Positions 26,001 through 36,307 of a DNA stretch of 64,000 nucleotides are shown piece after piece (the stretch's first letter is position 1; the number at the start of each line of letters is the position of its first letter). Under the pieces are notes generated by a model. The model was given only the letters and a program-made list of their open reading frames with translations, was not told where the DNA came from and did not search any database. Source of the stretch: JACCTU01 sp963737405 (GTDB lineage: Bacteria > Actinomycetota > Thermoleophilia > Gaiellales > Gaiellaceae). A program made the position numbers and the translations under genes. The stretch spans positions 124,001 through 188,000 of the forward strand of contig CAVTSL010000005.1 in assembly GCA_963737405.1 (NCBI GenBank), in the 5' to 3' direction.

Positions 26001-27191
26001 CCGGTCGGGGAAGATCTGGTAGATGAACGCGCTCCGGGCCCAGCTCGGTGCAGCGAAGCCCGGCTCGTAGACGGTCAGCGCGTAGCTCTGGTCGACGGCG
26101 TCGTCGCTCATCGCGCCGAGCCCGCCGTCGAGCGCCGCGGTGTTGTCACCGTAGAAGTCGGTGTCCGTCCCGTCGCGGACGACGAAGCGGTACCACAGGT
26201 TGTTCGCCGTAGTGTTCGGGACTACGACCTCCCAGAAGTCGCACGTGCGCGAGACGCCCGCCTGGTAGCAGCTCACGTCCTCCGCCGCGAGTTCCGCGTC
26301 GACGAGACGTTGCTCGCCGGCGTTCACGTCGAACAGACGGAGCGATACCGCTGTCACGTCGTCGTGGAACGTCCGCAGGCGGAGGCGCACCGGCGTCCCC
26401 GCGGGGACCGCCCCGCCCGGCGTGCGATAGAGCAAGTCGCGCGAGTCGTGGCGCACGCCGTCCCACTCGACGTTGTTGTCGCTTCCGCCGCCCGATGAAG
26501 TGACGGTGATCGTCAGGAGGTGGGTGGAGCCGTTGTACGAGAACGTGACACTCGACGGTCCGGCAGGAACGGTGAACGGGATGTTTGCGCCGTCGCGCAC
26601 ACCGCCCTGGCCGTAGTTCTCGGTCCAGGCCTCGTCGATCGCGACCTTCGCCTCGTAGCTTCCGGGCGAGATGGCGGTCGTCGTGAAGGAGTACGTGCCG
26701 TTCCCGTCCGGATCCTGGAGCCACGACCGAAGGCAGCTTGGATCCCAGTCCGCGGGGCAGCCGAGCTCGGACTGGAAGCTTCCCGGCGCGACCGCGATCG
26801 TCGTGTTGCGGTTCGACGTGACCCAGTGGCTCTTGTGGTCGTAGTAGAACTTCACGCTCGCCTGCGAGGCGAGGTTGAGGGCGATGTTCGCGCCGTCGCT
26901 TGTCGCGTTCTGCCCGTAGTTCTCCGTCCACGAGTCGTTCAGCGGCGCCTTGTACTCCCACGAGCCGGCCGGGACGTCGAACGTGCGCTGCCAGACGTCG
27001 TCGCCGGCCTCGTAGGTGAGGTGCGTCGCCCCGCAGTCCGGCTGCCAGTCGCCGGGGCAGCCGAGCTCGCTCTGGAGCGACCCGGCGATGGTGACGGACG
27101 ACGGGGCAGGAGTGTGCGACGCGCTCGCCGATCCGACGAGCGGCAGCGCCGCCAGGAAGACGAGCAACGGGAGAACGCGACGGACGGACAT
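23010..27191 (-). CDS. Secreted amylopullulanase/alpha-amylase, multidomain GH13
   Basis: This 1,393-residue exported enzyme should cleave alpha-1,4 and probably alpha-1,6 bonds of starch and pullulan. After the signal peptide (1-24) come two tandem X25-like modules (each with FQSELGCP or LQSELGCP and SWTENYGQ / AWTENYGQ), a CBM34-like domain and the GH13 barrel (about 387-850). The catalytic residues are nucleophile Asp649 (GWRMDVSGD), acid/base Glu680 (TISETW) and Asp762 (LLDSHDTER). Two FnIII domains (about 955-1045 and 1185-1280) flank a beta module, and a CBM20-like starch-binding domain ends the protein. This is the order of classical thermoanaerobe amylopullulanases. The start follows AGAAAGGA. 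It is the last gene of the maltodextrin operon. Confidence 0.9.
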   Translation of the reverse strand: MSVRRVLPLLVFLAALPLVGSASASHTPAPSSVTIAGSLQSELGCPGDWQPDCGATHLTYEAGDDVWQRTFDVPAGSWEYKAPLNDSWTENYGQNATSDGANIALNLASQASVKFYYDHKSHWVTSNRNTTIAVAPGSFQSELGCPADWDPSCLRSWLQDPDGNGTYSFTTTAISPGSYEAKVAIDEAWTENYGQGGVRDGANIPFTVPAGPSSVTFSYNGSTHLLTITVTSSGGGSDNNVEWDGVRHDSRDLLYRTPGGAVPAGTPVRLRLRTFHDDVTAVSLRLFDVNAGEQRLVDAELAAEDVSCYQAGVSRTCDFWEVVVPNTTANNLWYRFVVRDGTDTDFYGDNTAALDGGLGAMSDDAVDQSYALTVYEPGFAAPSWARSAFIYQIFPDRFRNGNAGNDPVPGNSTGLSRDPRYTYPGGDPGGSGANPAWDRIVELPWTALPEGFCRNYVSPDSECPQRFAQPTASREGPRGRDYFGGDLQGVLEKLDYLEQLGVTAIYFNPIFDGGSNHGYDTQDYTRIDPYFGNLDQWQRLEREASRRGIRIILDGVFNHMSSDSPLFDRYAHFAQTGACESLSSPFRPWFHFFNDDAPCGPGDYEGWFGFDSIPVLSKSRADVQAYFLDGASNVAKLWLDRGAGGWRMDVSGDPSFPTGYWEKFRATVKGANPNALTISETWQKDTTLLRILRGDRLDTTMNYRLRDAVLGLLAPGSFDTKGFADSGRKLSASEFASRVASIREDYADAAYFSLMNLLDSHDTERLLWTLTPGAETRADKEQNAANVSAGKQRLRLASLIQFTLAGAPTVYYGDEVGLTGDDDPDDRRTYPWADRGGSPDATLLAHYRSLSSLRRSVPALVNGDFRLLLADDAAETIAYGRKTTSRAAIVALNRSGETRTLDIPVAGYVPNGTTFTRRYGGSGSATVENGVLHVSVGPLGGAVYATDEVDLDPPAPPSGLRIESEGNAQIALAWNAVGGAAGYNVYRSPLSGGGWVRANDARVEGTSFTDSGLRNARTYHYVVRALDAAGNESGPSNEVSALPHLTIGWANLQWPPSMTHTLSATDRTDDVYGQVWIDGVTNQPGATESLRAELGFGPDGSNPAGNAAWEWVDARFNVDAGNNDEFVASLLPDAVGTYDYAYRYSTTDGREWVYADLDGIQNGYSTAQAGNLTVMPPGDTTPPATPTGLHVVSASPTGVELAWSAVTGDPTLYGYEVLRGDASGGPYTVLGLVTAAEYTDSDVTQGSQYFYVVRSVDASFNRSGNSAEVSARADLRTVQVEFDVTVPATTDATGRSVYIAGTLQRLDPPGPEWNPGGQALTRVDATHWRVTLRGLEGTQLAYKYTLGDWEHVEKDGACGEIPDRQVTLAYGSSGTQTVGDSVANWRNVAPCGN

Positions 27192-27205
27192 CAGGCGGTC
27201 CTTTC

Positions 27206-29204
27206 TCATCGGCGGGGAACGTACGAGCGGACGGCGGAGACTGCGGTGCGCCCCTCGAGCGTGCGGACGATCGCGACGAGGTCGACTCGTTCGCGGCGTC
27301 GGAACTTGGCCGGGTCGAGGAACGTGCGGTACGGCGGCGAGTCGTCGGCGGCGATGCGCGTCCACCGGCCGGCCCGGCGGACTCCGAACGAGACCGTGAG
27401 GGGCCTCGCACCAGCGGTCGCCGAGACGCGGACGAGCGAGCTGAGCGAATCGCGTGCGACCTTCAGCACCGGCTTCGCCGGGCGTGCGGCCGGGATCTGG
27501 CGGGTCGCCTGGAGGAGCGCGCTCGAGTAGGCGGGGACGGTGAGCGTCAGAGCACCGGTGCGCGTGCTCGAGGCAGGCGTCGTCGTCCCGAGCAACCGCG
27601 TCCACTCGGCCTGCGGCGTCGCGGTCGCGATCGTCATCCGCGCCGGCGAGCCTCCCGCGTTGAACAGCGCGAGGTACTCGCGCTTGCCCGCCGCATCGAT
27701 CCGGCTCACCGCGAGCGTCGTCCGGCTCGCGCGGCGCACGATCGTCGCGCCGGTCGAGAGCGCGGCGTGCTCGGCCCGGAGCCGGCCGAGCTGCCGAAGC
27801 CGTGTCGCAATCGGGTTCTCGGGCAGGTCGAACGAGGAGCCCGCTCCCACCGGCCCGCTGCCGACGCGCTCCTGGGTCTGCCACTCCGCGACCTGCGTCG
27901 GGAAGAGATCGTGGCGCGCCTCCTTGTCACCGCCGCGCCCGACGATCCCGAACTCGTCGCCGTAGTAGACGACCGGAGCGCCGCGCAGGAGGTAGAGCAG
28001 GTCGTACGCCAGGAGCATGCGCTGCAGCAGCGGCCCGCCGGCACCGGCGCCGAGGCTCTGCACCTGCTGCGCCGCCCTGCCGACGTCGTGGTTGCCGAGG
28101 AAGGTCGGCGGCACGTGCGAGACGCCGTCCGGCGAGACGAAGTAGTCGTCGTCGTTCAGCCGCGCCGCGATGCCGGTCGATCCTGCGCTCCCGCCGGCGA
28201 ACCGGGCGAGCGCGTCCTGCATCGGGAAGTCGATCACGTTCGGCAGGCCACGGTCGCGGACGTACGACGAGAGCTCGACAGCGTCGCGGATGAACGCCTC
28301 GCCGAAGAGCTGGAAGTCGGGGACGCCCGCCGACCGCGCGGCGGCGAGGATCCTCGGCACCCAGGAGCCGAAGAAGCTCGGCTCGACGTGCCGTGCCGTG
28401 TCGATCCGGAAGCCGTCGATCTTGTAGCGCCGGATCCAGTCCGCGTAGAGCTCGACGAGGCCGTCGCGCACGTTCGCCTTCTCGGTCGCGATGTCGTCGA
28501 GCCCGAAGAAGTCGCCGAGGACGAGGCACTCGGGCGGGCAGGAGCTGAAGTCGATGTTCCCGCGGTTGTGGTAGTTCGCGGGATCGTTCAGCCAGTCGGG
28601 GCGCTTGATCGCCGGCGGAGTCGGCGGCGTCTGCGGCGGGCCGTACGACGTGCGCGGGAGCGCGATCACGTCGGCCGTGTGGTTGGGGACGACGTCGAGG
28701 ATCACCTTCAGCCCGAGGCGGTGCGCGCAGTCGACGAACGCGCCGAACTCGGCGTCGGTGCCGAGGTGCGGGTCGACCGTCGTGAAGTCGACGCCCCAGT
28801 AGCCGTGGTAGCCGGCGCTCCCGTCCTGCACGAAGCGCTGCTTGTACGGCGGCGTGACCCAGATCGACGTGAAGCCGAGGTCCTTGATCCGCGCGAGCCC
28901 GCGCGGGCCGGTGCAGTCGCCGGTCAGACCGGCGTAGTCGCCGCCGTGGAAGTAGCCGGTGTCCGCCGGGTCGTAGCCGGTGACCTCGCGGCTGCCCGTG
29001 AGCCCGCCACGGTCGTTCGCCGGGTTGCCGTTCGCGTAGCGGTCCGGCATCACGAAGTAGATCCGCTGCGAGGCGAGCGGGGGCCGGACGACCGGGCGTG
29101 CGAGGGCAGCGATCTCCGACGCGCGCGGCGGCCGGGGCGTCGCGTCGGGAGCCGCGCTCGCGACCCCCACGAGGACCCCGATCGCGGCAAGCGCCGCAGC
29201 CGCG

Positions 29205-29233
<29 letters not shown>
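27206..29233 (-). CDS. Secreted GH13 alpha-amylase
   Basis: This 675-residue protein has a signal peptide (1-28, ending GVASAA) and a GH13 barrel with Asp278 (GFRIDTARH), Glu312 (LFGEAF) and Asp383 (FLGNHD). Region I is ILDVVPNHTAD. A C-terminal beta domain plus about 100 residues of Ig-like sequence (ending SAVRSYVPRR) follow. It should cut alpha-1,4-glucans outside the cell. I chose ATG at 29233 because the signal peptide begins there; the frame extends to 29287. The start overlaps the 3' end of the ATPase gene by 29 bases, and the stop lies 14 bases before the amylopullulanase start. Confidence 0.9.
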
Positions 29234-30382
<1,149 letters not shown>

Positions 30383-30383
<1 letters not shown>

Positions 30384-32221
30384 TACCCACCTCCATGAAC
30401 GCTCCAGACGTGAAAGGCCGGGCCGTCGCCCGGAAGCTCGAAGACGCCGTCCGCCGCGCTCAGCGAGTCGCCGCCGACGAGCGGCTCGAGCGAGCGAGCG
30501 TCGAGCGCGACGCGGATCGGCTCGTGGGCGGCGCGCGCCGCGAGGCAGAGCAGACGCTCACCCGGGACCTCACGCAGGTACGCGACCGCGTCGTCGCCGA
30601 CGTGTGCGTAGCGGATCCCTCCGCGCGCGAGCGCCTCGCTCGAGCGCCGCAGCGAGATGAGACGCCGGTACCAGTCGAGGAGCCCGTCGTCCCAGCGCTC
30701 GGTCGCGTTCCACGGCATCGTCCGGCGCGCGTCCTCGCCCCACTGGCCTTCGAGCCCGAGCTCGTCGCCCGCGAAGACCATCGGCACGCCCGGAGACGTC
30801 ATCTGGAGGCCGACGCCGACGAGCATCCGCTCGCGCGAGCCGGCGACGGTGCGGAAGCGCGCGCTGTCGTGGCTGTCGAGGAGCGGCCACGAGTGCAGCG
30901 CCGACTGCCACGGCACACCGGCGCGGAACGCCCGCATCGAGGCGACCATCGCGGCGCCGCTCGAGCGCGCGATGCCGACGGGCATGCCCCAGAACGAGCG
31001 GCCGAGCTCGCCCGGGAGCTCGTCGGCGCGGAGCCAGCCCCACACCGGCCTCAGGAAGCCCGCGTAGTTCATCGCGCCGTGCCAGCCGCGCCCGTCGAGG
31101 TCGCGGCGGTAGTCGAAGCCGTGCTCGGCGACGAGCACGTCGTCGGCGTCGAGCGCGCTGCGGACGACCTGCGCGGCCTCACGCGTGAGGTCGAGCTCGC
31201 GGTAGCGGCCGGTCATGTTCGCGACGTCGATGCGCCAGCCGTCCAGGCCCGCCTCGATCCACTTTCGGGCGACGGCTGCCATGCGGCGCCGCAGCTCGTC
31301 CGAGCGCCAGTCGAGCTTCGGGAGGCTCGGCACACCGGCCCAGGACGCGTAACCGGCCGGCAGCGAGTCGTCGAAGTAGTAGAAGCCGCGCTCCGCCGCG
31401 TCGCGGTTCTCGCGCGCGTCGAGGAACCAGTCGTGCCCGTTGCCGGTGTGGTTCGTCGTCAGGTCGCCGAGGAGGTGCATCCCGCGCGCCTCGAGCGCCG
31501 CGACGAGCGAGCGGAGCGCCTCGTCGCCGCCGAGCAGCGGGTCGATCCGGTCGAAGGTGGTCGCGTCGTAGCGGTGCGTGCTGCCGGCGGGGAAGATCGG
31601 CGTCAGGTAGATCGCTCCGGCGCCGAGCGACTCGATGTGGTCGAGGTGCTGCTCGATCCCGCGCAGGTCGCCGCCGAACCACTCGCGAGGCGTGTTCGGC
31701 CCGCGGCCGGTGGGCAACTCGTCCCACTCGCGCGCGACCGCCCAGTCCGGCAGCTCGTGGCTCAGAGCCTCGAACTCCGCGGAGCGCGCGAACCGGTCGG
31801 GGAAGATCTCGTAGACGACGGACGAGAGGTGCCAGGCGGGCCCGTCGCCGAGCGCCAGCACGAAGTCGTCCGCGTCCGGCGTCTCGTGGCCGTGGACGCC
31901 GAGGCCGTTCAGCCAGCTCCAGCCGCCCTCGGCGCCGACGAGCAGCCAGCGGTACGGGACGCTCGGGTTTCCGACCGGGAAGGTCGCGCGCCACCACGTC
32001 TCCGTCTCGGTCTCGCGGTCGACCTGCGCGCGCGCCCAGTGCGGCTCGCCGTCGACGACGTAGCGCAGGACGACGTCGTCGCTCGCCCCCTTCGGGACGC
32101 GAACCCGGACGACCGCGTCGCCGCCGAGCTCGTCCGGCTGCTCGAGGACGTAGTCGGGCGACCCGTCGTGGTGCGGCCGCGCGAGGAGCGACGTGCTGCG
32201 GTCGACCTCGGTCGAGCTCAT
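30383..32221 (-). CDS. Cytosolic GH13 maltodextrin glucosidase / neopullulanase-like
   Basis: This 612-residue enzyme has no signal peptide and should hydrolyse imported maltodextrins in the cytosol. An N-terminal CBM34-like domain (about 1-130) precedes the GH13 barrel, with Asp332 (GWRIDVANM), Glu366 (LVAEHGFD) and Asp452 (LLDSHDSAR). The EWFGGDLRGIEQHLDHIESL motif is typical of MalZ, cyclomaltodextrinase and maltogenic amylase. I chose ATG at 32221, which overlaps the MalG stop (ATGA); the longer upstream frame is a shadow of malG. Whether the product is glucose or maltose cannot be told. Confidence 0.9.
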
Positions 32222-33171
32222 CCCTTGACCGCGCCGCCGGTGAGCCCGGAGACGATGAACTTCTGGAGGAAGAGGAAGATGAGGACGACGGGCGGCGCCG
32301 CGAGCACGACGCCCGCCGCGAACGCTCCCCAGTGCTCGGAGTACTGCTGGTCGATGAAGTTGCGCAAGCCGAGCGCGAGCGTGAACTGATCCTGGTTCTG
32401 GAGGATGACGCTCGCGATCACGAACTCGTTGATCACCCCGATGAACGAGAAGAGCCCGACGACCGCGAGCACGGGTGCCGCGAGCGGGAGGATCACGCCC
32501 CAGAAGACCTGTGCCGGCGTTGCGCCGTCGACGCGCGCCGATTCGTCGAGCTCCGCTGGGATGGTGTCGAAGAAGCCCTTCATCAGCCAGACGTTCACGC
32601 CCATCACGCCGCCGAGGTAGACGAGGATCAACCCCGTCAACGTGTTCAGGCCGATGAAGCCGAACACCTCGCCCGTCTGCAGGACGATCAGGTAGATCGC
32701 GACGACGAGCAGCAGCTGCGGGAACATCTGGATCAGCAGCAGCGAGAACAGCCCGATGCGCCGGCCCTTGAAGCGGAAGCGGCTGAACGCGTACGCCGCG
32801 AGCGCGCCCAGCATCACGGTCAGAATCGCGGTCGAGCCCGCGATGATCATCGTGTTCGCGTACCAGCGGATGTAGTTGATCTGGGTGTCCGGGCTGCCCT
32901 CCGTGAGGCTCTGGACGGTGCCCGTGAGCAACTGTCTGAAGTTCTCGAGCGTGACGTCGCGGGGAATGAGGCTCGCGCCGCCGAGGGTCTGGTCGGCGTT
33001 GAACGCCGCGGAGATGACGTACGCGATCGGGAAGATCGCCCAGAGCACGGCGATCAGCGCGACGACATGGCGCCACCACATACCCGCCCAGATCGGACGC
33101 CGCCGCTTCGTCCGGGCGCGCGCCTGCTGGCGGACAGCCGCCGCGGTCTCGACCTGCTCGACGGTCGTCAT
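32218..33171 (-). CDS. malG: Maltodextrin ABC transporter permease MalG-like
   Basis: This 317-residue inner-membrane permease has six membrane segments and the EAA loop DESARVDGATPAQVFWGVILPL that docks the ATPase. Its N-terminal cytosolic tail is longer than usual (about 33 residues, basic). The C-terminus ends GLTGGAVKG, as in MalG proteins that insert into the substrate path. It overlaps malF by four bases and the cytosolic GH13 by four. It works with MalF, MalE and the ATPase to import maltodextrins. Confidence 0.9.
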   Translation of the reverse strand: MTTVEQVETAAAVRQQARARTKRRRPIWAGMWWRHVVALIAVLWAIFPIAYVISAAFNADQTLGGASLIPRDVTLENFRQLLTGTVQSLTEGSPDTQINYIRWYANTMIIAGSTAILTVMLGALAAYAFSRFRFKGRRIGLFSLLLIQMFPQLLLVVAIYLIVLQTGEVFGFIGLNTLTGLILVYLGGVMGVNVWLMKGFFDTIPAELDESARVDGATPAQVFWGVILPLAAPVLAVVGLFSFIGVINEFVIASVILQNQDQFTLALGLRNFIDQQYSEHWGAFAAGVVLAAPPVVLIFLFLQKFIVSGLTGGAVKG

Positions 33172-34785
33172 CGCACGTTCTCCAGCTGCTTCGTCCGCCA
33201 GAACCCGATCGCCGCGATGACGGCGGTGAGGAAGAAGATGATCATCGCGACCGCGCTGGCGAGAGCGTAGTCCTGCCCCTTGCCGGACGAGAAGGCGAGC
33301 TTGTACGTGTAGCTGATCAGGATGTCCGTGTCGCCCGCGGTCGTCTGGTCGCTCGACTGCGGGCCGCCGCCCGTCAGGAAGTAGATGACCCCGAAGTTGT
33401 TGAAGTTGAAGGCGAACGACGCGATCAGGAGCGGTGCGACGACGATGAAGAGGAGCGGCAGCGTCACCTTTCGGAACACCTGCCAGGGCCCGCCGCCGTC
33501 GACGCGGGCGGCCTCGGTCAGCTCGGCCGGAATCGACTGGAGCGCGCCGAGCGAGACGAGGAAGAAGTACGGGAACGTCAGCCAGACGCTCACGAGGATG
33601 ACCGACACCTTCGCCCAGTTCGAGTCGAAGAGCCACGGGACGTCGATGTGGAGCAACTGGTTCACGACCCCGAAGTCGTCGTTCAGCAATCCCTGCCAGA
33701 CGAGGAGCGACAGGAAGCCCGGGATCGCGTACGGGAGCACGAGCAGGATCCGGTAGCCGCGCTGAAACCGCATCCCGGGCCGGTCGAGGACGATCGCCAT
33801 GAAGAGCCCGAGCGCAAACGAGATCCCGACGCAGAGGAACGCGAACGCGAACGTCCAGACGAAGACGCGCAGGAACGGATCGCGCACGAGCGGGTTGTGG
33901 ATGATCTTGCTGAAGTTCCGGAACCCGACCGCGGTCTTCCAGCCGGGCTCGAGCTCCTCGCCGTCCTTCGCGACGAACGAGCCGCGGCCGTTGTCGGCGA
34001 AGACGGTGCCGTTCGAGACGCGGACGAACTGGTCCTTGAGCGGGGTCGTACCGGAGCGTCGGCGCGAGCTCGGTCGCGCTGTCGAGGCCCTCTGGCCGGA
34101 TTGCGGCGTCGCCCTCGGTCGGCACGGTGAAGTTCGAGAGCTCACGGTCGATCGACGCGAACTCCGTGCCCTTGATCGTCGTGTAGCCCTCGGCGCCGGC
34201 GATGCCGAGGTCGTCGACCTGCACGTCGCTCTTCGGGATCGGCGTCAGCCCCTCCTTCGTGCCGACGTACGTCTGGCCGGTCGCCTCGTCGGCGAGCAGC
34301 AGCACGAGGTTCCCGTCGGCGTCGCGCGCGGGCGTCATGAGGTACGTCTTGCCGTTCGCCGGCGGCGCGAGCGTGTTGCCCTTGATCCCGTCGATCGCCT
34401 CGGACTTCGAGAGGATGTGACCCGTCGAGTAGTTCGTGAACGCGACGTTGACCGTGTAGAGGATCGGAAGAACCTGGAACGCGAGCAGCAGAAGCGTTCC
34501 GGGGATGAGGAACTTGAGCGCGAGCGAGCGCTTCGACATGTACGCCCAGTCGATGAAGAGCGTCGTCGCGACGAGGACCGCGACGGCGATCCACTTCTCC
34601 TCGCCCGCGAGGATGACGCCCGCCCAGATGGCGACCGCGTTGAGCACGGCGAGGAGGACGATCTTGAGCGCGAGGCCGATCGGTCCCGAGAAGACCGCGA
34701 CGACGCGAGAGGGGAACGCGAGAATCGACTGCGCGACCGAGGCGCGCTGGGGGGGCGGTTCCGCTCGGACTGCGGTCGTGCTCAA
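33168..34785 (-). CDS. malF: Maltodextrin permease MalF-like, one frameshift
   Basis: The two halves lie in different frames: residues MSTTAVRAEPPP to about APTLRYD (34785 to about 34047), then PLKDQFVRVSNG to the end. One extra base near 34045-34055, within a GACCCCGCTC stretch, explains this, because the whole span is 1,618 bases. Repaired, the protein has 538 residues with about eight membrane segments and a periplasmic loop of roughly 170 residues after TM4, like the P2 loop of MalF that contacts MalE. The EAA loop is TEAARVDGGGPWQVF. The TTG start is supported by GAAGGAG five bases upstream. A true mutation would break the importer, so a sequence error is more likely. Confidence 0.85.
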
Positions 34786-34809
34786 ACGCGCTCCTTCGAA
34801 GCGAGAGAC

Positions 34810-34841
34810 GATGAGGGCGCCCGTCGCCGGGCGCCCTCATC
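34810..34841 (-). terminator. Intercistronic hairpin between malE and malF
   Basis: GATGAGGGCGCCCG and CGGGCGCCCTCATC form a 14-bp perfect stem with a TCGC loop, with no U-tract. It starts 14 bases after the malE stop. Such hairpins commonly end part of the transcripts or protect the malE mRNA 3' end, so that binding protein exceeds permease. Confidence 0.75.
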
Positions 34842-34855
34842 GCGAGTGATCGGGA

Positions 34856-36100
34856 TCAGCCGATCTTGTTCCGGATGTTGCGGGCAGCAGTCGTGAACGT
34901 CGGCCGCGCGAGCGTGGCCGTGCCGTTCGTCGACTTCAACCAGGCCCCGCCGAGCTCCTCCCAGACGGAGGACATCTGCGGGATGTTCGGCATCGGGACG
35001 CCGCCGGCGCCGGCCGAGCCGAACTGCTTGAGCGTCGCGTCGTTGACCTGCTTCCCGGCGACCGTGTTGGCCGGGTAGCGTCCGTTCGCCGCCGCGAGCG
35101 CGCGCTGCGAGGCGGGGAGCATGATGTAGCTCGCCACGAGGTCCTTCGCGAGCGTCGCGGTCCCGTGCGTGTTCGCGTACCGGGTGACCATGAAGCCCTG
35201 CACGCCGAGGAACGGCACGGAGCGGAACTTGATCCGCGGCACCTGCACGATGCGGTAGCGCAGACCGCTCGTCTTGAGCGTGTCGGCCTCCCACGGACCC
35301 GTGACCCAGAAGGCCGCGTTGCCCTTGAGGAACGCGTTCTTCGCGGTGTCGTAGTTGACCTTCGAGTTGATCAGCCCGAGCCGGTCCCAGCGGTCGATCA
35401 TCGCCGCGTTCCTGAGGAACACGGGGTTCGCGACGCCGATCTGCTTCGGGTTGAGGTTCCCCGCCTTGTTCTTGCCGAAGACGTAGCCACCGAGACCCGA
35501 GAAGAACGGGTACATGTGGTACGCGTCACCGGCCGGCGCCTGCGGCACCGCGATCGCGAGGTTGTCGCTGCTCTTCGCCTTGAAGGCGAGGGCCTGCTTC
35601 TCGAGGTTCGCGAAGGTCTTCGGAACCGTCGCCAGCCGCGTGTTCACGACGAGGCCGACGTTCTCGAGCGCGACGGGCGCGCCGTAGAGCCGCTTGACCG
35701 CCGTCCCGTAGGAGAACGCGTCCAGCGAGTACTTCGGGAACTGCCTGAGAGTCGCCTGCTTCGGCGACAGCGGGAGCACCAGACCGTCGGCGGCCAGCTG
35801 GCCGGTCCAGTCGTGTGCGCCGATGATGACGTCGGGTGCGCTCGCGACCGCGACGGTCTTGAGCTGGTCGCGGATGTCGCCGAAGTTCTTCTCGACGACC
35901 TCGACGGTGACGCCACGCCTGGCACCCCAGGTCTTGGCGATCCGCTCGATGTCCGCACGCCGGTCCTTGTCTGTCCAGATCCGGATCGTGCCGCCCGCCG
36001 CAGAACTGCCGCTGACCGCCCCGGACGCCGGGACAGCCGTTGCGACCATGGCGAGCATCGCGACGACGACGCAAGCGCCGAACGCGGTTCTCCTACTCAT
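34856..36100 (-). CDS. malE: Maltodextrin-binding protein MalE-like
   Basis: This 414-residue extracellular binding protein (family 1) delivers maltodextrin to MalFG. The signal peptide covers residues 1-27. Typical parts are GTIRIWTDKDRRADIE, VNTRLATVPKTFANLEK, YPFFSGLGGYVFG, AFLKGNAAFWVTGPWEAD and PNIPQMSSVWEELG, which match the maltose-binding class. No lipobox Cys is visible near the cleavage site, although actinobacterial homologues are often lipoproteins. I chose ATG at 36100 because GGAGGAGG lies just upstream. It is the first gene of the operon and follows the operator region shared with lacI. Confidence 0.92.
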   Translation of the reverse strand: MSRRTAFGACVVVAMLAMVATAVPASGAVSGSSAAGGTIRIWTDKDRRADIERIAKTWGARRGVTVEVVEKNFGDIRDQLKTVAVASAPDVIIGAHDWTGQLAADGLVLPLSPKQATLRQFPKYSLDAFSYGTAVKRLYGAPVALENVGLVVNTRLATVPKTFANLEKQALAFKAKSSDNLAIAVPQAPAGDAYHMYPFFSGLGGYVFGKNKAGNLNPKQIGVANPVFLRNAAMIDRWDRLGLINSKVNYDTAKNAFLKGNAAFWVTGPWEADTLKTSGLRYRIVQVPRIKFRSVPFLGVQGFMVTRYANTHGTATLAKDLVASYIMLPASQRALAAANGRYPANTVAGKQVNDATLKQFGSAGAGGVPMPNIPQMSSVWEELGGAWLKSTNGTATLARPTFTTAARNIRNKIG

Positions 36101-36138
36101 GTGGAGCCTCCTCCAAGTCGAATCCGACTGCTGCGCTG

Positions 36139-36153
36139 TGGAACAACGTTTCA
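36139..36153. promoter_or_regulatory. Operator-like half-site pair downstream of malE promoter
   Basis: TGGAACAACGTTTCA has one perfect CGTTTCA half-site and one imperfect half (TGGAAC), with one extra central base relative to the palindrome at 36284. It would lie within the malE leader, a classical roadblock position for a LacI-family repressor. Confidence 0.45.
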
Positions 36154-36174
36154 TGCCGCTGAGACAGCGTGGCG

Positions 36175-36204
36175 ACATTACGCCAGTCGGTTGGGTTGAG
36201 TCAA
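36175..36204 (-). promoter_or_regulatory. Probable malE promoter
   Basis: On the minus strand, TTGACT (36204-36199) and TAATGT (36180-36175) are separated by 18 bases, a good sigma-70-type pair. It is flanked by operator-like sites on both sides, and transcription would start near 36168, about 68 bases before the malE ATG. Confidence 0.6.
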
Positions 36205-36208
36205 GGGT

Positions 36209-36222
36209 TGAGACGCGTTTCG
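36209..36222. promoter_or_regulatory. LacI-type operator upstream of malE -35
   Basis: TGAGACGCGTTTCG differs from the perfect palindrome at 36284 by two bases and lies five bases upstream of the malE -35 box. It fits the general LacI-family pattern TGNAANCGNTNNCA loosely. Confidence 0.55.
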
Positions 36223-36242
36223 GTCGATATTGTTTGGCCTAG

Positions 36243-36271
36243 TTGCAGCAACTTGTCGAGCGCCCTATGAT
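36243..36271 (+). promoter_or_regulatory. Probable lacI-family regulator promoter
   Basis: TTGCAG and TATGAT are separated by 17 bases on the plus strand. The -35 box lies inside an inverted repeat GTTGC-A-GCAAC (36242-36252). Transcription would start near 36278, placing the operator at 36284 in the leader and suggesting autoregulation. Confidence 0.5.
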
Positions 36272-36283
36272 CGCTCGACTCAA

Positions 36284-36297
36284 TGAAACGCGTTTCA
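36284..36297. promoter_or_regulatory. Perfect LacI-family operator TGAAACGCGTTTCA
   Basis: TGAAACGCGTTTCA is a perfect 14-bp palindrome with the central CG typical of LacI/GalR operators. It lies 10 bases before the regulator's ATG, and a near copy is at 36209. Confidence 0.75.
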
Positions 36298-36307
36298 ACG
36301 AGGTTCG

